This document shows positions 22,232 through 29,252 of a DNA stretch of 37,342 nucleotides, one piece after another (position 1 is the first letter of the stretch; each line of letters starts with the position of its first letter). The notes beneath the pieces were generated by a model. The model saw only the letters and a list, made by a program, of their open reading frames with translations. It was not told the origin of the DNA and did no database searches. Both the position numbers and the translations under genes were made by a program. Source of the DNA: Bacillota bacterium (GTDB lineage: Bacteria; Bacillota; Clostridia; Saccharofermentanales; Fastidiosipilaceae). Where the stretch lies: assembly GCA_023442635.1 (NCBI GenBank), contig JAEZYR010000068.1, forward strand, positions 1 to 37,342, given 5' to 3'.

Positions 22232-23818
22232 ATGAAAGCCAAAACCCACTTGCTTAATCAGGCGAATGTTCGCTGGCAAAGATGGCGGCATCTTTTGGCG
22301 GCCATCCTTTTGCTCTGTGCCTTTGTACTAGGGGCTGGGCTGCGGATCTTGTCCATTTTGCAACAATGGTATGTTCCGCCCATGCCATTTCTGCCTAGAG
22401 CAGCGGTTTTGGATCATCATAGCGGAGAGGTGCTTTTGGGCTTTCGTTTGAGTGAAGTCCAATTGCTCCAAAAGTTGATTGACGCGAGTGCAGGCCGGGA
22501 TGCGCCTGAAGATATTTATCGTTCGATTCCCAAAAGCCAGTTGGACGGCCTCAGTTTGGAGCAGTTCCAAGCCTATACGCGCCTAATAGCTGACTGCCTA
22601 AGCAGCCAACCAAGCGCCTTTGTGCCCGTGCTGAGCACCGAAAAACAGCTTATGCTCGAAGGCGAAGGAGCGAAGCAAGCCTTTTGGCAAGATAAATTAG
22701 AGCTGTCTGACTTTTATTGGATAGAGAGCCCCCGAACGCCTGACACAGGGGAGCGTCTAGCCATAGCCATTCAGAAACGTGATGACATGCCCTACCTGGA
22801 TGCTACCTGGATTACGGCTTGCTTAGACCTCTTCCATTACGCTCAAATTTATGTTCAAGGCATTCATGAAAATAACAGGCGACTTGTGGGGTCGATGCTC
22901 TATTCCTACCTCTCCGATCAGACTGTGAGAGAGCGCAAGGCAAGGTTGGTTATCGAGCAAGCCGTTCGCTACCCCACAGCTAATAAACTAGCTCGTCAAA
23001 TAACGAGTCTACGCCCTGATCGCTTGCGTTTTTCCCTGCTTCATGGAACGGATGCAAGTGAAAAAGAACTGCGCCCAGAAGACGCACATGTGGACTGTAT
23101 AGCTTTAGATATGCAGCATTATTTGGTATATGACGCGGTTCAGACAGACCCTGAGAAAAGTTATGCTCAGCTCTGGACGACATCGCGTTATGAGCGCAAG
23201 AAGCCCGATCTAACGGAGGACAAAAGAGATGGGGCTTTGACAGACTCACGACTTTCGCAGTCAGAGCCGATATCAGCTTTTTGGCAGGAGATTGATATAC
23301 AGAGTCAGCTGGCGCTCAGTTTAGATGATCAAGTGCGATCGCCTGAATTGACGCGCTACCTAGGTCCTGTATTGAGTATTACCCGTAGTGATGCCAAAGG
23401 AGAAGTAGGCAGTGAGGTTTTACCCCGCTTTTTGCATGTACGCTATGAGCATGCTGTCATAACGCTGGTTGACTATACGTACGAAGATCCTGGGCAATGG
23501 CATGGCACGGTAGCTGGATTCACCATTTTGGGTGGTCGCTTCCGTTTGGGCGACGAGATAGATGTCAGGACGAGCTATCGGGAGTGGCTAAGGCGCTTCC
23601 CGTTTAGTGATCGCATGGCCTTTTCTGTTAAAAGAGCAGATGGCACGCTTGCTATAGAGTGCTTACAGCATCCAGAGCTGGATCAAAGGCAGGTGGGAGA
23701 AGACGGTGCTGAAGCTGCTATCGGAGCCCTGCTTGTAAGCACGGAGAAATATCTTCGAGAAGGCATAGATGAAGCGATTAACCGCCAAACCATTTACACG
23801 GCGCAAGCGCCTTATTAG
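22232..23818 (+). CDS. Membrane-anchored protein of unknown function
   Basis: A 528-residue protein I do not recognise. The N-terminus is positively charged and followed by one hydrophobic helix at about residues 19-42 (LLAAILLLCAFVLGAGLRIL), after which the chain is soluble and probably outside the membrane. No cysteine lipobox, repeat or catalytic motif stands out. It begins 17 bases after rlmB, so it probably belongs to the same operon, but has no clear ribosome binding site. A terminator-like hairpin follows at 23850. Codon use and composition match its neighbours. It could be a regulator or cell-envelope factor; I assign no function. Confidence 0.7.
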   Translation: MKAKTHLLNQANVRWQRWRHLLAAILLLCAFVLGAGLRILSILQQWYVPPMPFLPRAAVLDHHSGEVLLGFRLSEVQLLQKLIDASAGRDAPEDIYRSIPKSQLDGLSLEQFQAYTRLIADCLSSQPSAFVPVLSTEKQLMLEGEGAKQAFWQDKLELSDFYWIESPRTPDTGERLAIAIQKRDDMPYLDATWITACLDLFHYAQIYVQGIHENNRRLVGSMLYSYLSDQTVRERKARLVIEQAVRYPTANKLARQITSLRPDRLRFSLLHGTDASEKELRPEDAHVDCIALDMQHYLVYDAVQTDPEKSYAQLWTTSRYERKKPDLTEDKRDGALTDSRLSQSEPISAFWQEIDIQSQLALSLDDQVRSPELTRYLGPVLSITRSDAKGEVGSEVLPRFLHVRYEHAVITLVDYTYEDPGQWHGTVAGFTILGGRFRLGDEIDVRTSYREWLRRFPFSDRMAFSVKRADGTLAIECLQHPELDQRQVGEDGAEAAIGALLVSTEKYLREGIDEAINRQTIYTAQAPY

Positions 23819-23849
23819 TTATGCCTAAGTCCTAAGCAGTTACTTGCGA

Positions 23850-23893
23850 GCCTGCTTGCCAGGCGTGCTTTTTGAAGCGTCTGCTTGTCAGAC
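23850..23893 (+). terminator. Tandem near-identical hairpins after the 22232-23818 gene
   Basis: GCCTGCTTGCCAGGC (23850-23864) is a 5-bp hairpin followed by a T-run (GTGCTTTTTG), a plausible terminator. GTCTGCTTGTCAGAC (23879-23893) repeats the same loop with compensating base changes. TGCTTGCCAGGCG then recurs at about 23895-23907. The remaining bases up to 23923 hold only the palindrome GCTTTTAAAAGC. Confidence 0.5.
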
Positions 23894-23923
23894 ATGCTTG
23901 CCAGGCGAGATGCTTTTAAAAGC

Positions 23924-23952
23924 TTGACAGGCTTTATTTACCCTGATAATAT
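23924..23952 (+). promoter_or_regulatory. Promoter of the tRNA operon
   Basis: TTGACA (perfect -35), a 17-base spacer and TAATAT (-10) make a near-consensus vegetative promoter, 32 bases before the first tRNA. Confidence 0.85.
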
Positions 23953-23983
23953 TACTCAGCGCTCTTAAAGATGGAGTGGCAAT

Positions 23984-24060
23984 GGCGGTATAGCTCAGTT
24001 GGCTAGAGCATGCGGTTCATACCCGCAGTGTCGTAGGTTCGAATCCCACTACCGCTACCA
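23984..24060 (+). tRNA. tRNA-Met (CAT)
   Basis: Full cloverleaf of 77 bases with CCA encoded; the anticodon loop TTCATAC gives CAT. The acceptor starts with a G-U pair and the anticodon stem lacks the three G-C pairs of the initiator, so it is an elongator Met tRNA (an Ile-CAT lysidine tRNA is a less likely alternative). First gene of the tRNA operon. Confidence 0.93.
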
Positions 24061-24064
24061 ATAT

Positions 24065-24136
24065 GGCCCGTTGGTCAAGCGGTTAAGACATCGCCCTTTC
24101 ACGGCGAAGAGAGGAGTTCGATTCTCCTACGGGTCA
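24065..24136 (+). tRNA. tRNA-Glu (TTC)
   Basis: 72 bases; the acceptor GGCCCGT pairs with ACGGGTC and the loop CTTTCAC gives anticodon TTC. The sequence continues as CCT, so the CCA end is not fully encoded and must be added by nucleotidyltransferase, unlike the four other genes in this cluster. Confidence 0.93.
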
Positions 24137-24156
24137 CCTATAACGCCTTAGGGCTT

Positions 24157-24233
24157 GGGTGCTTAGCTCAGCTGGTTAGAGCGCATGCTTCACACGCATG
24201 AGGTCACAGGTTCGAGTCCTGTAGTACCCACCA
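24157..24233 (+). tRNA. tRNA-Val (CAC)
   Basis: 77 bases with CCA encoded. The anticodon stem GCATGC/GCATG closes the loop TTCACAC, giving anticodon CAC. Acceptor GGGTGCT pairs with AGTACCC (one G-U). Confidence 0.93.
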
Positions 24234-24236
24234 AGT

Positions 24237-24311
24237 GCGGAATTAACTCAGTGGTAGAGTGTCACCTTGCCAAGGTGAAAGTCGCGAGTTCGAATCTCGT
24301 ATTCCGCTCCA
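24237..24311 (+). tRNA. tRNA-Gly (GCC), copy 1
   Basis: 75 bases with CCA encoded; loop TTGCCAA gives anticodon GCC. Acceptor GCGGAAT pairs perfectly with ATTCCGC. It is identical base for base to the tRNA-Gly at 28012-28086. Confidence 0.95.
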
Positions 24312-24328
24312 GTCAGGCCCTAAGTCGT

Positions 24329-24403
<75 letters not shown>

Positions 24404-24409
24404 CAGGGG

Positions 24410-24444
24410 AGACGTAGGTAATGATTGAATTCCTACGTCTTTTT
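24410..24444 (+). terminator. Intrinsic terminator of the tRNA operon
   Basis: AGACGTAGG and CCTACGTCT form a 9-bp stem around a 13-base loop, followed by TTTT. It lies 7 bases after the tRNA-Cys end. Confidence 0.9.
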
Positions 24445-24501
24445 GTTGCTTTCAAGTGAATTTCCCTTCTATACATCCGAGATGATGGCGAGATGTAGGT
24501 A

Positions 24502-24933
24502 TCAGGTATGCGAGCAATAATGGGCATCCAGGATAGCGGCTAGTTTTTGGGGGTTTTCTTCGCTGATGACATGGCCTGTATTCGCCAAGATCTGCAGATT
24601 GGCCTTGGCTATATGCTGTGATAAGTAGTGAGCCGCCTTTAGATTGGCTAGGTCTTTCTCGCCGCAGATGACGAGGGTTGGGCAGGCGATATCTTTGAGT
24701 CGTTGGGCGAAGTTCAATCCTCGCATGGAGCGACCCAGAGCCAAACAGTCAGCTTTGCTGAAAGCCATCTTTTCAAAAACTGATTTGGGCATACAGCTGA
24801 AGATCGTATTTTGTAGGCGCATGACCCAGCTAGGAACTTTGTAAGGGCTGGCGATGAGAGCCAAAGATCTGACTTTTTGAGGGAAGTCCAAAGCAAAGTT
24901 TAGAGCCAAGAGGGCGCCCAAAGAAAGTCCGCT
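24502..24933 (-). pseudogene. Alpha/beta-hydrolase, N-terminally truncated
   Basis: The frame reads SGLSLGALLALNFALDFPQK, the nucleophile elbow (G-x-S-x-G) and following helix of an alpha/beta hydrolase. It then shows PTLVICGEKDLANL with the late acidic residue, and ANTGHVISEENP with the catalytic histidine. Everything before the elbow, normally 80-100 residues with the oxyanion strand and early beta sheet, is missing. A stop codon lies in frame at 24934-24936, and beyond it the DNA turns AT-rich with no coding signal in any frame. The gene was probably cut by a rearrangement; a TTG at 24921 could start a short product but it would lack the fold's first half. Confidence 0.75.
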
Positions 24934-24936
24934 TTA

Positions 24937-25113
24937 AGCATATAAACCAAAAAAATATAATGCTTAATAACAAAAATTATATATTTATGTTCATTACAGG
25001 TGAATGAATGAAGAAAAAATAGCAAAATAAAAGATAGACAGAAGTAGAGCGTGAGTCTATCATTGAGCTGTAAGACAAAGCTCGCTAAGCATGCATGGAT
25101 GGATAGGTGATTT
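24937..25113. other. AT-rich non-coding boundary
   Basis: About 177 bases without a gene. The first 100 are very AT-rich (runs such as AAAAAAATATAATG and ATTATATATTTATG), unlike the surrounding DNA. The stretch marks the break in the hydrolase gene on one side and presumably supplies the promoter of the acetyltransferase on the other. I see no transposase, attachment site or terminal inverted repeat. Confidence 0.5.
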
Positions 25114-25650
25114 ATGTTTAATTACGACCTATATCGATATTATGGCGAGCATAAGGAAAGCTTTCTCCAGAGGCTATTCCGACCAGCAGAGCTAAGATTT
25201 CTCTATTGGAAACGCAAGTATGAATTGAGTCGGAATCTGATCACTAGGTTTTTTTGTATTGTCCGCATGCGGTGGATAAGCGCTAAAACTCAGATTCAAA
25301 TCCCCAAAAATACCAAGATTGGCCGTGGCTTCTATATCGGGCATACAGGGCGTCTTATCATCAATGAGGCTGCTGAGATCGGTGAAAATGTCAATGTAGC
25401 GACTGGCGTCACCATTGGCCAAGAAAACCGAGGGAAAAGAAAAGGCTGCCCTAAAATTGGAAATCGAGTTTGGATTGGAACCAACGCAGTTATCGTAGGC
25501 AATATAAAAGTTGGCGATGACGTCCTTATTGCGCCTCTTACATTGGTTAATTTTGACGTGCCTGATCACACCATTGTTGTGGGTAATCCTGCACGCATGA
25601 TCCACCGTGAAGATGCTACAGCAGGCTATATCACGAAGCAAGTTGAGTAA
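25114..25650 (+). CDS. Left-handed beta-helix (hexapeptide) acetyltransferase, serine-acetyltransferase-like
   Basis: A 178-residue transferase of the LbetaH fold. Hexapeptide coils run from about residue 60 to 165: IPKNTKIGRGFYIGHTGRLI, EIGENVNVATGVTIGQENRG, IGNRVWIGTNAVIVGNIKVG and VPDHTIVVGNPARMI. The GVTIGQENRGKRKGCPKIG loop is shared by serine acetyltransferases and by capsule or exopolysaccharide O-acetyltransferases. The long catalytic N-terminal helical domain of CysE is absent, so a sugar acceptor is as likely as serine. AGGTGA precedes the ATG. It stands alone, with no sugar-pathway genes beside it, and its base composition is poorer in GC than the neighbours, suggesting acquisition. 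Confidence 0.82.
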   Translation: MFNYDLYRYYGEHKESFLQRLFRPAELRFLYWKRKYELSRNLITRFFCIVRMRWISAKTQIQIPKNTKIGRGFYIGHTGRLIINEAAEIGENVNVATGVTIGQENRGKRKGCPKIGNRVWIGTNAVIVGNIKVGDDVLIAPLTLVNFDVPDHTIVVGNPARMIHREDATAGYITKQVE

Positions 25651-25667
25651 GTTTAGGAGGTGAGGCG

Positions 25668-25736
25668 ATGAGGGTGTGCAAGCGTTTCAGTAACCCCATA
25701 TCGATGGAGAACTTGAAAGGAGTTCGATATGTCTAG
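25668..25736 (+). CDS. Possible 22-codon leader peptide
   Basis: ATG at 25668 has TAGGAGGTGAG immediately upstream, a stronger ribosome binding site than most genes here, and runs MRVCKRFSNPISMENLKGV.. to a TAG at 25734-25736. Its end overlaps the start of the following secreted-protein gene by 8 bases. It may serve to couple translation or may be chance. Confidence 0.35.
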   Translation: MRVCKRFSNPISMENLKGVRYV

Positions 25737-26304
25737 ATATTTTTTGAAAAAAGTGGCAGTCCTAGGCTCAGCCCTGGTGCTGACCCTCGTCAGCAATCCA
25801 TATCTCCAGGCGGAGAAGATCCAAGCCAAGGATAATCAAGCAGATGCTGAGAAGTCAGCAGAAGTTATTTATGATGAATCTATACCAGAGGATGCTCTCG
25901 AACAGCAAGCAGCCCTCGATGCACATAAAATCTTGATGCAATCACCAGGCTTTCATGACAGCGTTCAAAACCCCAGCTATCCATCGGATTTTGGTGGTTG
26001 CTATATAGGTGATGATGACAAACTCCATGTCCAATACATTGGGGATAGCCGAGAAAAGTATGCGGCCATTTTCCCATCACTCGAAGCCGTCGTATTAGAG
26101 AAGGTTGACTACTCGTACACAGAGTTATCTGCCTTGGCGGACTCAGCATTTTCTGACATCGAGGGAGCCGTAGAGGCTGGTGTGGATGTGCTCAGCAATC
26201 AGGCGTCTGTGGGTGTGGAAGCAGGTTCCAAGATGGCTGAACAATGGCTAAGCCAGAAGGGCAAGCTGCAAGTCTACAGTAGCGCACCTGTTAGAGCTGA
26301 ATAA
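25729..26304 (+). CDS. Secreted protein, possibly related to S1-protease N-terminal regions
   Basis: 191 residues with a clear signal peptide (MSRYFLKKVAVLGSALVLTL, cleavage probably after LQA at residue 28). AAAGGAG precedes the ATG. The mature part is acidic. The segment YPSDFGGCYIGDDDKLHVQY resembles the 'FGG-x-YID-x-x-x-x-L' opening found in some secreted S1-type proteases and their pro-regions, and ASVGVEAGSKMAEQWLSQKG could be the matching later strand. No catalytic Ser-His-Asp domain follows, so if related it is a stand-alone pro-region or a shortened protein. Function unknown. Confidence 0.6.
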   Translation: MSRYFLKKVAVLGSALVLTLVSNPYLQAEKIQAKDNQADAEKSAEVIYDESIPEDALEQQAALDAHKILMQSPGFHDSVQNPSYPSDFGGCYIGDDDKLHVQYIGDSREKYAAIFPSLEAVVLEKVDYSYTELSALADSAFSDIEGAVEAGVDVLSNQASVGVEAGSKMAEQWLSQKGKLQVYSSAPVRAE

Positions 26305-26342
26305 GTCGATAACATGCGAAAAATAGAAATGCGAGCGTGATC

Positions 26343-26813
26343 ATGAAATACATTAAGATCGTCAGCGTGCTTGCTGCTGCGCTTTTTCTCGTGAGCGCTT
26401 GCCAAGCCAAGCATCAGCCCAAGCCTACAGCTTCAGTCGATGAGCCAGCTCAGGCGGCAGGAGACCTAGTTCTGACGCCAGAGACAACGAAGGTAAGTCA
26501 GGGTCAAAAAATCGCGATCAAAGCCAAAAATAATAGCCAGCAGACCTTAAGTTTTGGAGAGCAATTCAAACTTGAGTACAAGGGGCAAAGCTGGGAGCCC
26601 ATCGACCTGACAGGCGTGGTCTTTTATGACCTGCTCCATGTTGTTGAGCCTGGGCAAGAAGTGAGCTTTGAGTTTAGCCTTCCAGAACCAAGTTCCCAAA
26701 AGCTAAAAGCAGGCACTTATCGCATAAGTTATCTCTACGGCCCAGACAGCGAGCAGGAGGGGCAAGAAAAGGAAAAGAAGCCTGCCCAATTCGAACTGAA
26801 CTACACGGGCTGA
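26343..26813 (+). CDS. Lipoprotein with a bacterial Ig-like domain
   Basis: 156 residues from ATG 26343 (a GTG six bases earlier is possible). The N-terminus is a lipoprotein signal, ending in the lipobox LVSAC with the lipid-bearing cysteine near residue 20. The mature protein is one beta-rich domain: TTKVSQGQKIAIKAKNNSQQ, LSFGEQFKLEYKGQSWEPID, VVEPGQEVSFEFSLPE and LKAGTYRISYLY. This matches the layout of small Ig-like (Big_14-type) domains that end 'KPG-x-Y-R'. No good ribosome binding site is visible. It follows the secreted protein by about 40 bases and precedes a strong terminator, so the two probably share a transcript. Confidence 0.72.
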   Translation: MKYIKIVSVLAAALFLVSACQAKHQPKPTASVDEPAQAAGDLVLTPETTKVSQGQKIAIKAKNNSQQTLSFGEQFKLEYKGQSWEPIDLTGVVFYDLLHVVEPGQEVSFEFSLPEPSSQKLKAGTYRISYLYGPDSEQEGQEKEKKPAQFELNYTG

Positions 26814-26834
26814 GCGTAGCTGACATCCTGATGA

Positions 26835-26866
26835 GAAAGCCCTAGGCTGACTAGGGCTTTCTTTTT
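26835..26866 (+). terminator. Intrinsic terminator after the lipoprotein gene
   Basis: GAAAGCCCTAG pairs perfectly with CTAGGGCTTTC (11 bp) around GCTGA, and is followed by five T residues. Confidence 0.93.
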
Positions 26867-26946
26867 GTCTAGAAACAATCGCTTAGAGGACATGACAGGC
26901 AAGCTTTTCATTGCTAAGCTTGACAGCAAAGGAAGAGGAAAGACAT

Positions 26947-27954
26947 ATGGACTTTGAGGCTTTTTTTGCAGATTACAATGTCGCGATTAGCGAAGTGAGT
27001 GAGAGAGACTTCGAATCGCGCCTAGAAGAATTATCTGAAACGATGAGCGAAGCGGCCTTGCTTGCTTATTACCAGCGTTGTGTGGAGCAAGGACTGCAAA
27101 TGTGGTATCAACAAGCACAGCCATCTTTGGATGGACAGAGCTTCTTGGATACTGTCGAAAAACTCTCAGATGAGGATTTTCTAGACTTTGTTAAGGCTGC
27201 TGCACAAGTTCTGGAAACGAGCATCCCTAAACCGATGGCTTCGCGCTTAGCACGGCTTCGTGAGCAGAATCCCGAGCTTTTTGAGACGCTACGTCAAGAC
27301 CTGCTGAGATGGACCTTTGCAGAAGAAGCTCAGCCGACCGATCACGAAGCGCCACCTCGGGCAGAGCAGCTAGGCGCGCTTTCACTGAGCCTTCTCTTAG
27401 TTGAATGGCAAGATCTTAACTTTGCCGAGCGCTTTGTGGTGGAAGAGGCCAAACGCCAAGAATTGAGTGAGTTCAGCGCTCAGATCGGCCACCAGCTCGC
27501 ATTGGCTCTAGGGCCTGCTATTGCAGAACAACTCAATGAGGCAGTCTACTGTCAGCTAGAGCAGCGGCAGTACGGTACGGCTTTGGAGTACCTTCTGATT
27601 CAGATGATCGCAGCTCATTTCTCCAGTGAGGAGCGAGCCAATCTGACGACCGAAGCCCTAGCAGAAGTCTTGCGCCAGCGAAATGAATCGGCCACACCCG
27701 CCCAGCGCCAACGGGCCTATGAACTTCTGCGCCGCGCCTTCCGCGAAATGCCCCACAAGCAGATCGCAGTTATCTGTTTGGGCGACTTTGCAGATCCCAG
27801 AGCGATCGTCCTGCTTCGTTCTTGGCTCGAACGTCATGCTGGCCAAGTCGACAAGCCGCTCTTCCTAGAAATTTGTTCGACGGTCTCACGGCTAGGGGGA
27901 GAGACAGAAGACCTACTGCGCTACGCTCCAGCAGGCTGCTTTGATCAGACTTGA
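26947..27954 (+). CDS. Helical protein with HEAT-like C-terminus, function unknown
   Basis: 335 residues from ATG 26947, which has a purine-rich AGGAAGAGGAAAG upstream. The sequence is acidic and almost entirely alpha-helical, without signal peptide or membrane segment. The C-terminal third has HEAT-repeat rhythm: AYELLRRAFREMPHKQIAVI, then GDFADPRAIVLLRSWLER and LFLEICSTVSRLGG. Such proteins usually act as interaction scaffolds. It stands alone between a terminator and a tRNA promoter that overlaps its stop codon. I cannot name a family. Confidence 0.65.
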   Translation: MDFEAFFADYNVAISEVSERDFESRLEELSETMSEAALLAYYQRCVEQGLQMWYQQAQPSLDGQSFLDTVEKLSDEDFLDFVKAAAQVLETSIPKPMASRLARLREQNPELFETLRQDLLRWTFAEEAQPTDHEAPPRAEQLGALSLSLLLVEWQDLNFAERFVVEEAKRQELSEFSAQIGHQLALALGPAIAEQLNEAVYCQLEQRQYGTALEYLLIQMIAAHFSSEERANLTTEALAEVLRQRNESATPAQRQRAYELLRRAFREMPHKQIAVICLGDFADPRAIVLLRSWLERHAGQVDKPLFLEICSTVSRLGGETEDLLRYAPAGCFDQT

Positions 27955-27980
27955 CAAAGCTTTTATCCAGCTGATATATT
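27951..27980 (+). promoter_or_regulatory. Promoter of the second tRNA-Gly gene
   Basis: TTGACA (27951-27956), an 18-base spacer and the extended -10 TGATATATT. The -35 overlaps the stop codon of the preceding gene. The tRNA begins 31 bases after the -10. Confidence 0.8.
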
Positions 27981-28011
27981 TCTCGTGTTCTGACGATGTC
28001 AGTGACACATT

Positions 28012-28086
28012 GCGGAATTAACTCAGTGGTAGAGTGTCACCTTGCCAAGGTGAAAGTCGCGAGTTCGAATCTCGTATTCCGCTCCA
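28012..28086 (+). tRNA. tRNA-Gly (GCC), copy 2
   Basis: Identical over all 75 bases to the tRNA-Gly at 24237-24311, plus one shared base on each side. Encodes CCA. It is a single-gene transcription unit with its own promoter and terminator. Confidence 0.95.
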
Positions 28087-28092
28087 GGTATG

Positions 28093-28120
28093 AAGCTCCG
28101 AAGCTTTTCGGAGCTTTTTT
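28093..28120 (+). terminator. Intrinsic terminator of the second tRNA-Gly gene
   Basis: AAGCTCCGAA pairs with TTCGGAGCTT (10 bp, 4-base loop), followed by a T-run (TTTT). Confidence 0.9.
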
Positions 28121-28254
28121 CTTGCTCAAATTTATTGCCAAAGCCTCAAGGGCCTTTGCCAGCAAGCACCTTGAAGCCTTCTCGAAGAGGGGCAAAACAC
28201 GCCTAAGAGGAGCTTGGCCTAAGGACCTGCTTCTCTAATCCTGGCCGCCCCCTG

Positions 28255-28263
28255 TGTTACACT
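28255..28263 (+). promoter_or_regulatory. Extended -10 promoter candidate for hprK
   Basis: TGTTACACT (TGn plus TACACT) lies about 59 bases before the hprK ATG. No -35 box of quality accompanies it. The preceding 130 bases after the tRNA terminator hold no gene that I can support. Confidence 0.35.
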
Positions 28264-28321
28264 AGCGATGAGTTGGCAGGATGGACTTCTCTTGAGCCAG
28301 AGACCAGCTAGGAGGACTCAA

Positions 28322-29245
28322 ATGACAGCGGTCACGCTACAATCCATTATTGATGCCTTTGACCTTGAACAGATCACGAGTTTTGGCAATACCGAAGACA
28401 TTTTGCTTAGTGTGGCTGACGTCACGCGCCCTGGCCTGCAGTTAGCTGGCTACTACGAGCACTTCGGCCCTGACCGCATCCAGCTGATCGGCAATATGGA
28501 GATGGCTTTTTTGGACACCTTGAGTCCAGAGGAACGCCAGCGCTCGCTTGATGAACTTTTCAGCCGCGGCATTCCTTGCATGATCCTGTCTAGACACCAC
28601 CAGGTTTCTCCCGAGATGCTAGCTTGCTCAAAGCGCTATGCTGTGCCGCTTTTGCGCACCGACGAGGCAACGTCCAACATCATTTCCAGCCTGATCAAGC
28701 ACCTTAATGTGGAACTGGCACCTCAGACTTCTTTGCACGGCGTTTTAGTTGAAGTCTATGGTGAAGGTATTTTGATTTTAGGTGAAAGTGGTGTGGGTAA
28801 GTCCGAGATGGCTATGGAGATCGTCAAACGAGGCCATCGCCTTATCGCAGACGACCTGGTTGAAGTGCGTCGCGTTTCGGATTCGACGCTTTTGGGACAG
28901 GCGCCAGCGATCATCCGCCACCTGCTCGAAATCCGCGGTTTGGGCATCATGGATGTCAAAGAACTCTATGGTGTTTCCTCGGTCAAGATGCAGGAAAACA
29001 TTAACTTTGTTATCAATCTAGAACTCTGGGACGAAAAGAAAGTTTACGAGCGGCTTGGCGTCAACCAGGAGTATACGGAAATCCTTGGCATCAAAGTACC
29101 GTCAGCGACGATTCCTGTACGTCCAGGACGAAATTTGGCCATTATTGCCGAAGTTGCTGCGATTAACTTCCGTCAAAAACAAATGGGCTACAACGCGGCT
29201 CAAGCGCTGACGGATCGCCTTTTCGGCAATCGCGAACACCACTGA
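28322..29245 (+). CDS. hprK: HPr kinase/phosphorylase
   Basis: Bifunctional enzyme that phosphorylates and dephosphorylates Ser46 of HPr, the main switch of carbon catabolite control in Bacillota. TAGGAGG precedes ATG 28322; an in-frame ATG 54 bases upstream is less likely. 307 residues. The N-terminal domain (about 1-130) ends before the kinase core, which shows Walker A GESGVGKSEMAMEIV, DDLVEVRRV, and the HPrK signature EIRGLGIMDVKELYGVSSV. The C-terminal helix has VPVRPGRN-type sequence (TIPVRPGRNLAIIAEVAA). It heads an hprK-murB-whiA operon. Confidence 0.96.
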   Translation: MTAVTLQSIIDAFDLEQITSFGNTEDILLSVADVTRPGLQLAGYYEHFGPDRIQLIGNMEMAFLDTLSPEERQRSLDELFSRGIPCMILSRHHQVSPEMLACSKRYAVPLLRTDEATSNIISSLIKHLNVELAPQTSLHGVLVEVYGEGILILGESGVGKSEMAMEIVKRGHRLIADDLVEVRRVSDSTLLGQAPAIIRHLLEIRGLGIMDVKELYGVSSVKMQENINFVINLELWDEKKVYERLGVNQEYTEILGIKVPSATIPVRPGRNLAIIAEVAAINFRQKQMGYNAAQALTDRLFGNREHH

Positions 29246-29252
29246 GGTAGAC

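Noticed and set aside
23984..24060. tRNA-Met as the initiator tRNA
   Set aside because: It lacks the initiator's unpaired 1-72 position and the three consecutive G-C pairs in the anticodon stem.
24937..25113. Insertion sequence at the AT-rich boundary
   Set aside because: No transposase frame, terminal inverted repeat or target duplication is visible.
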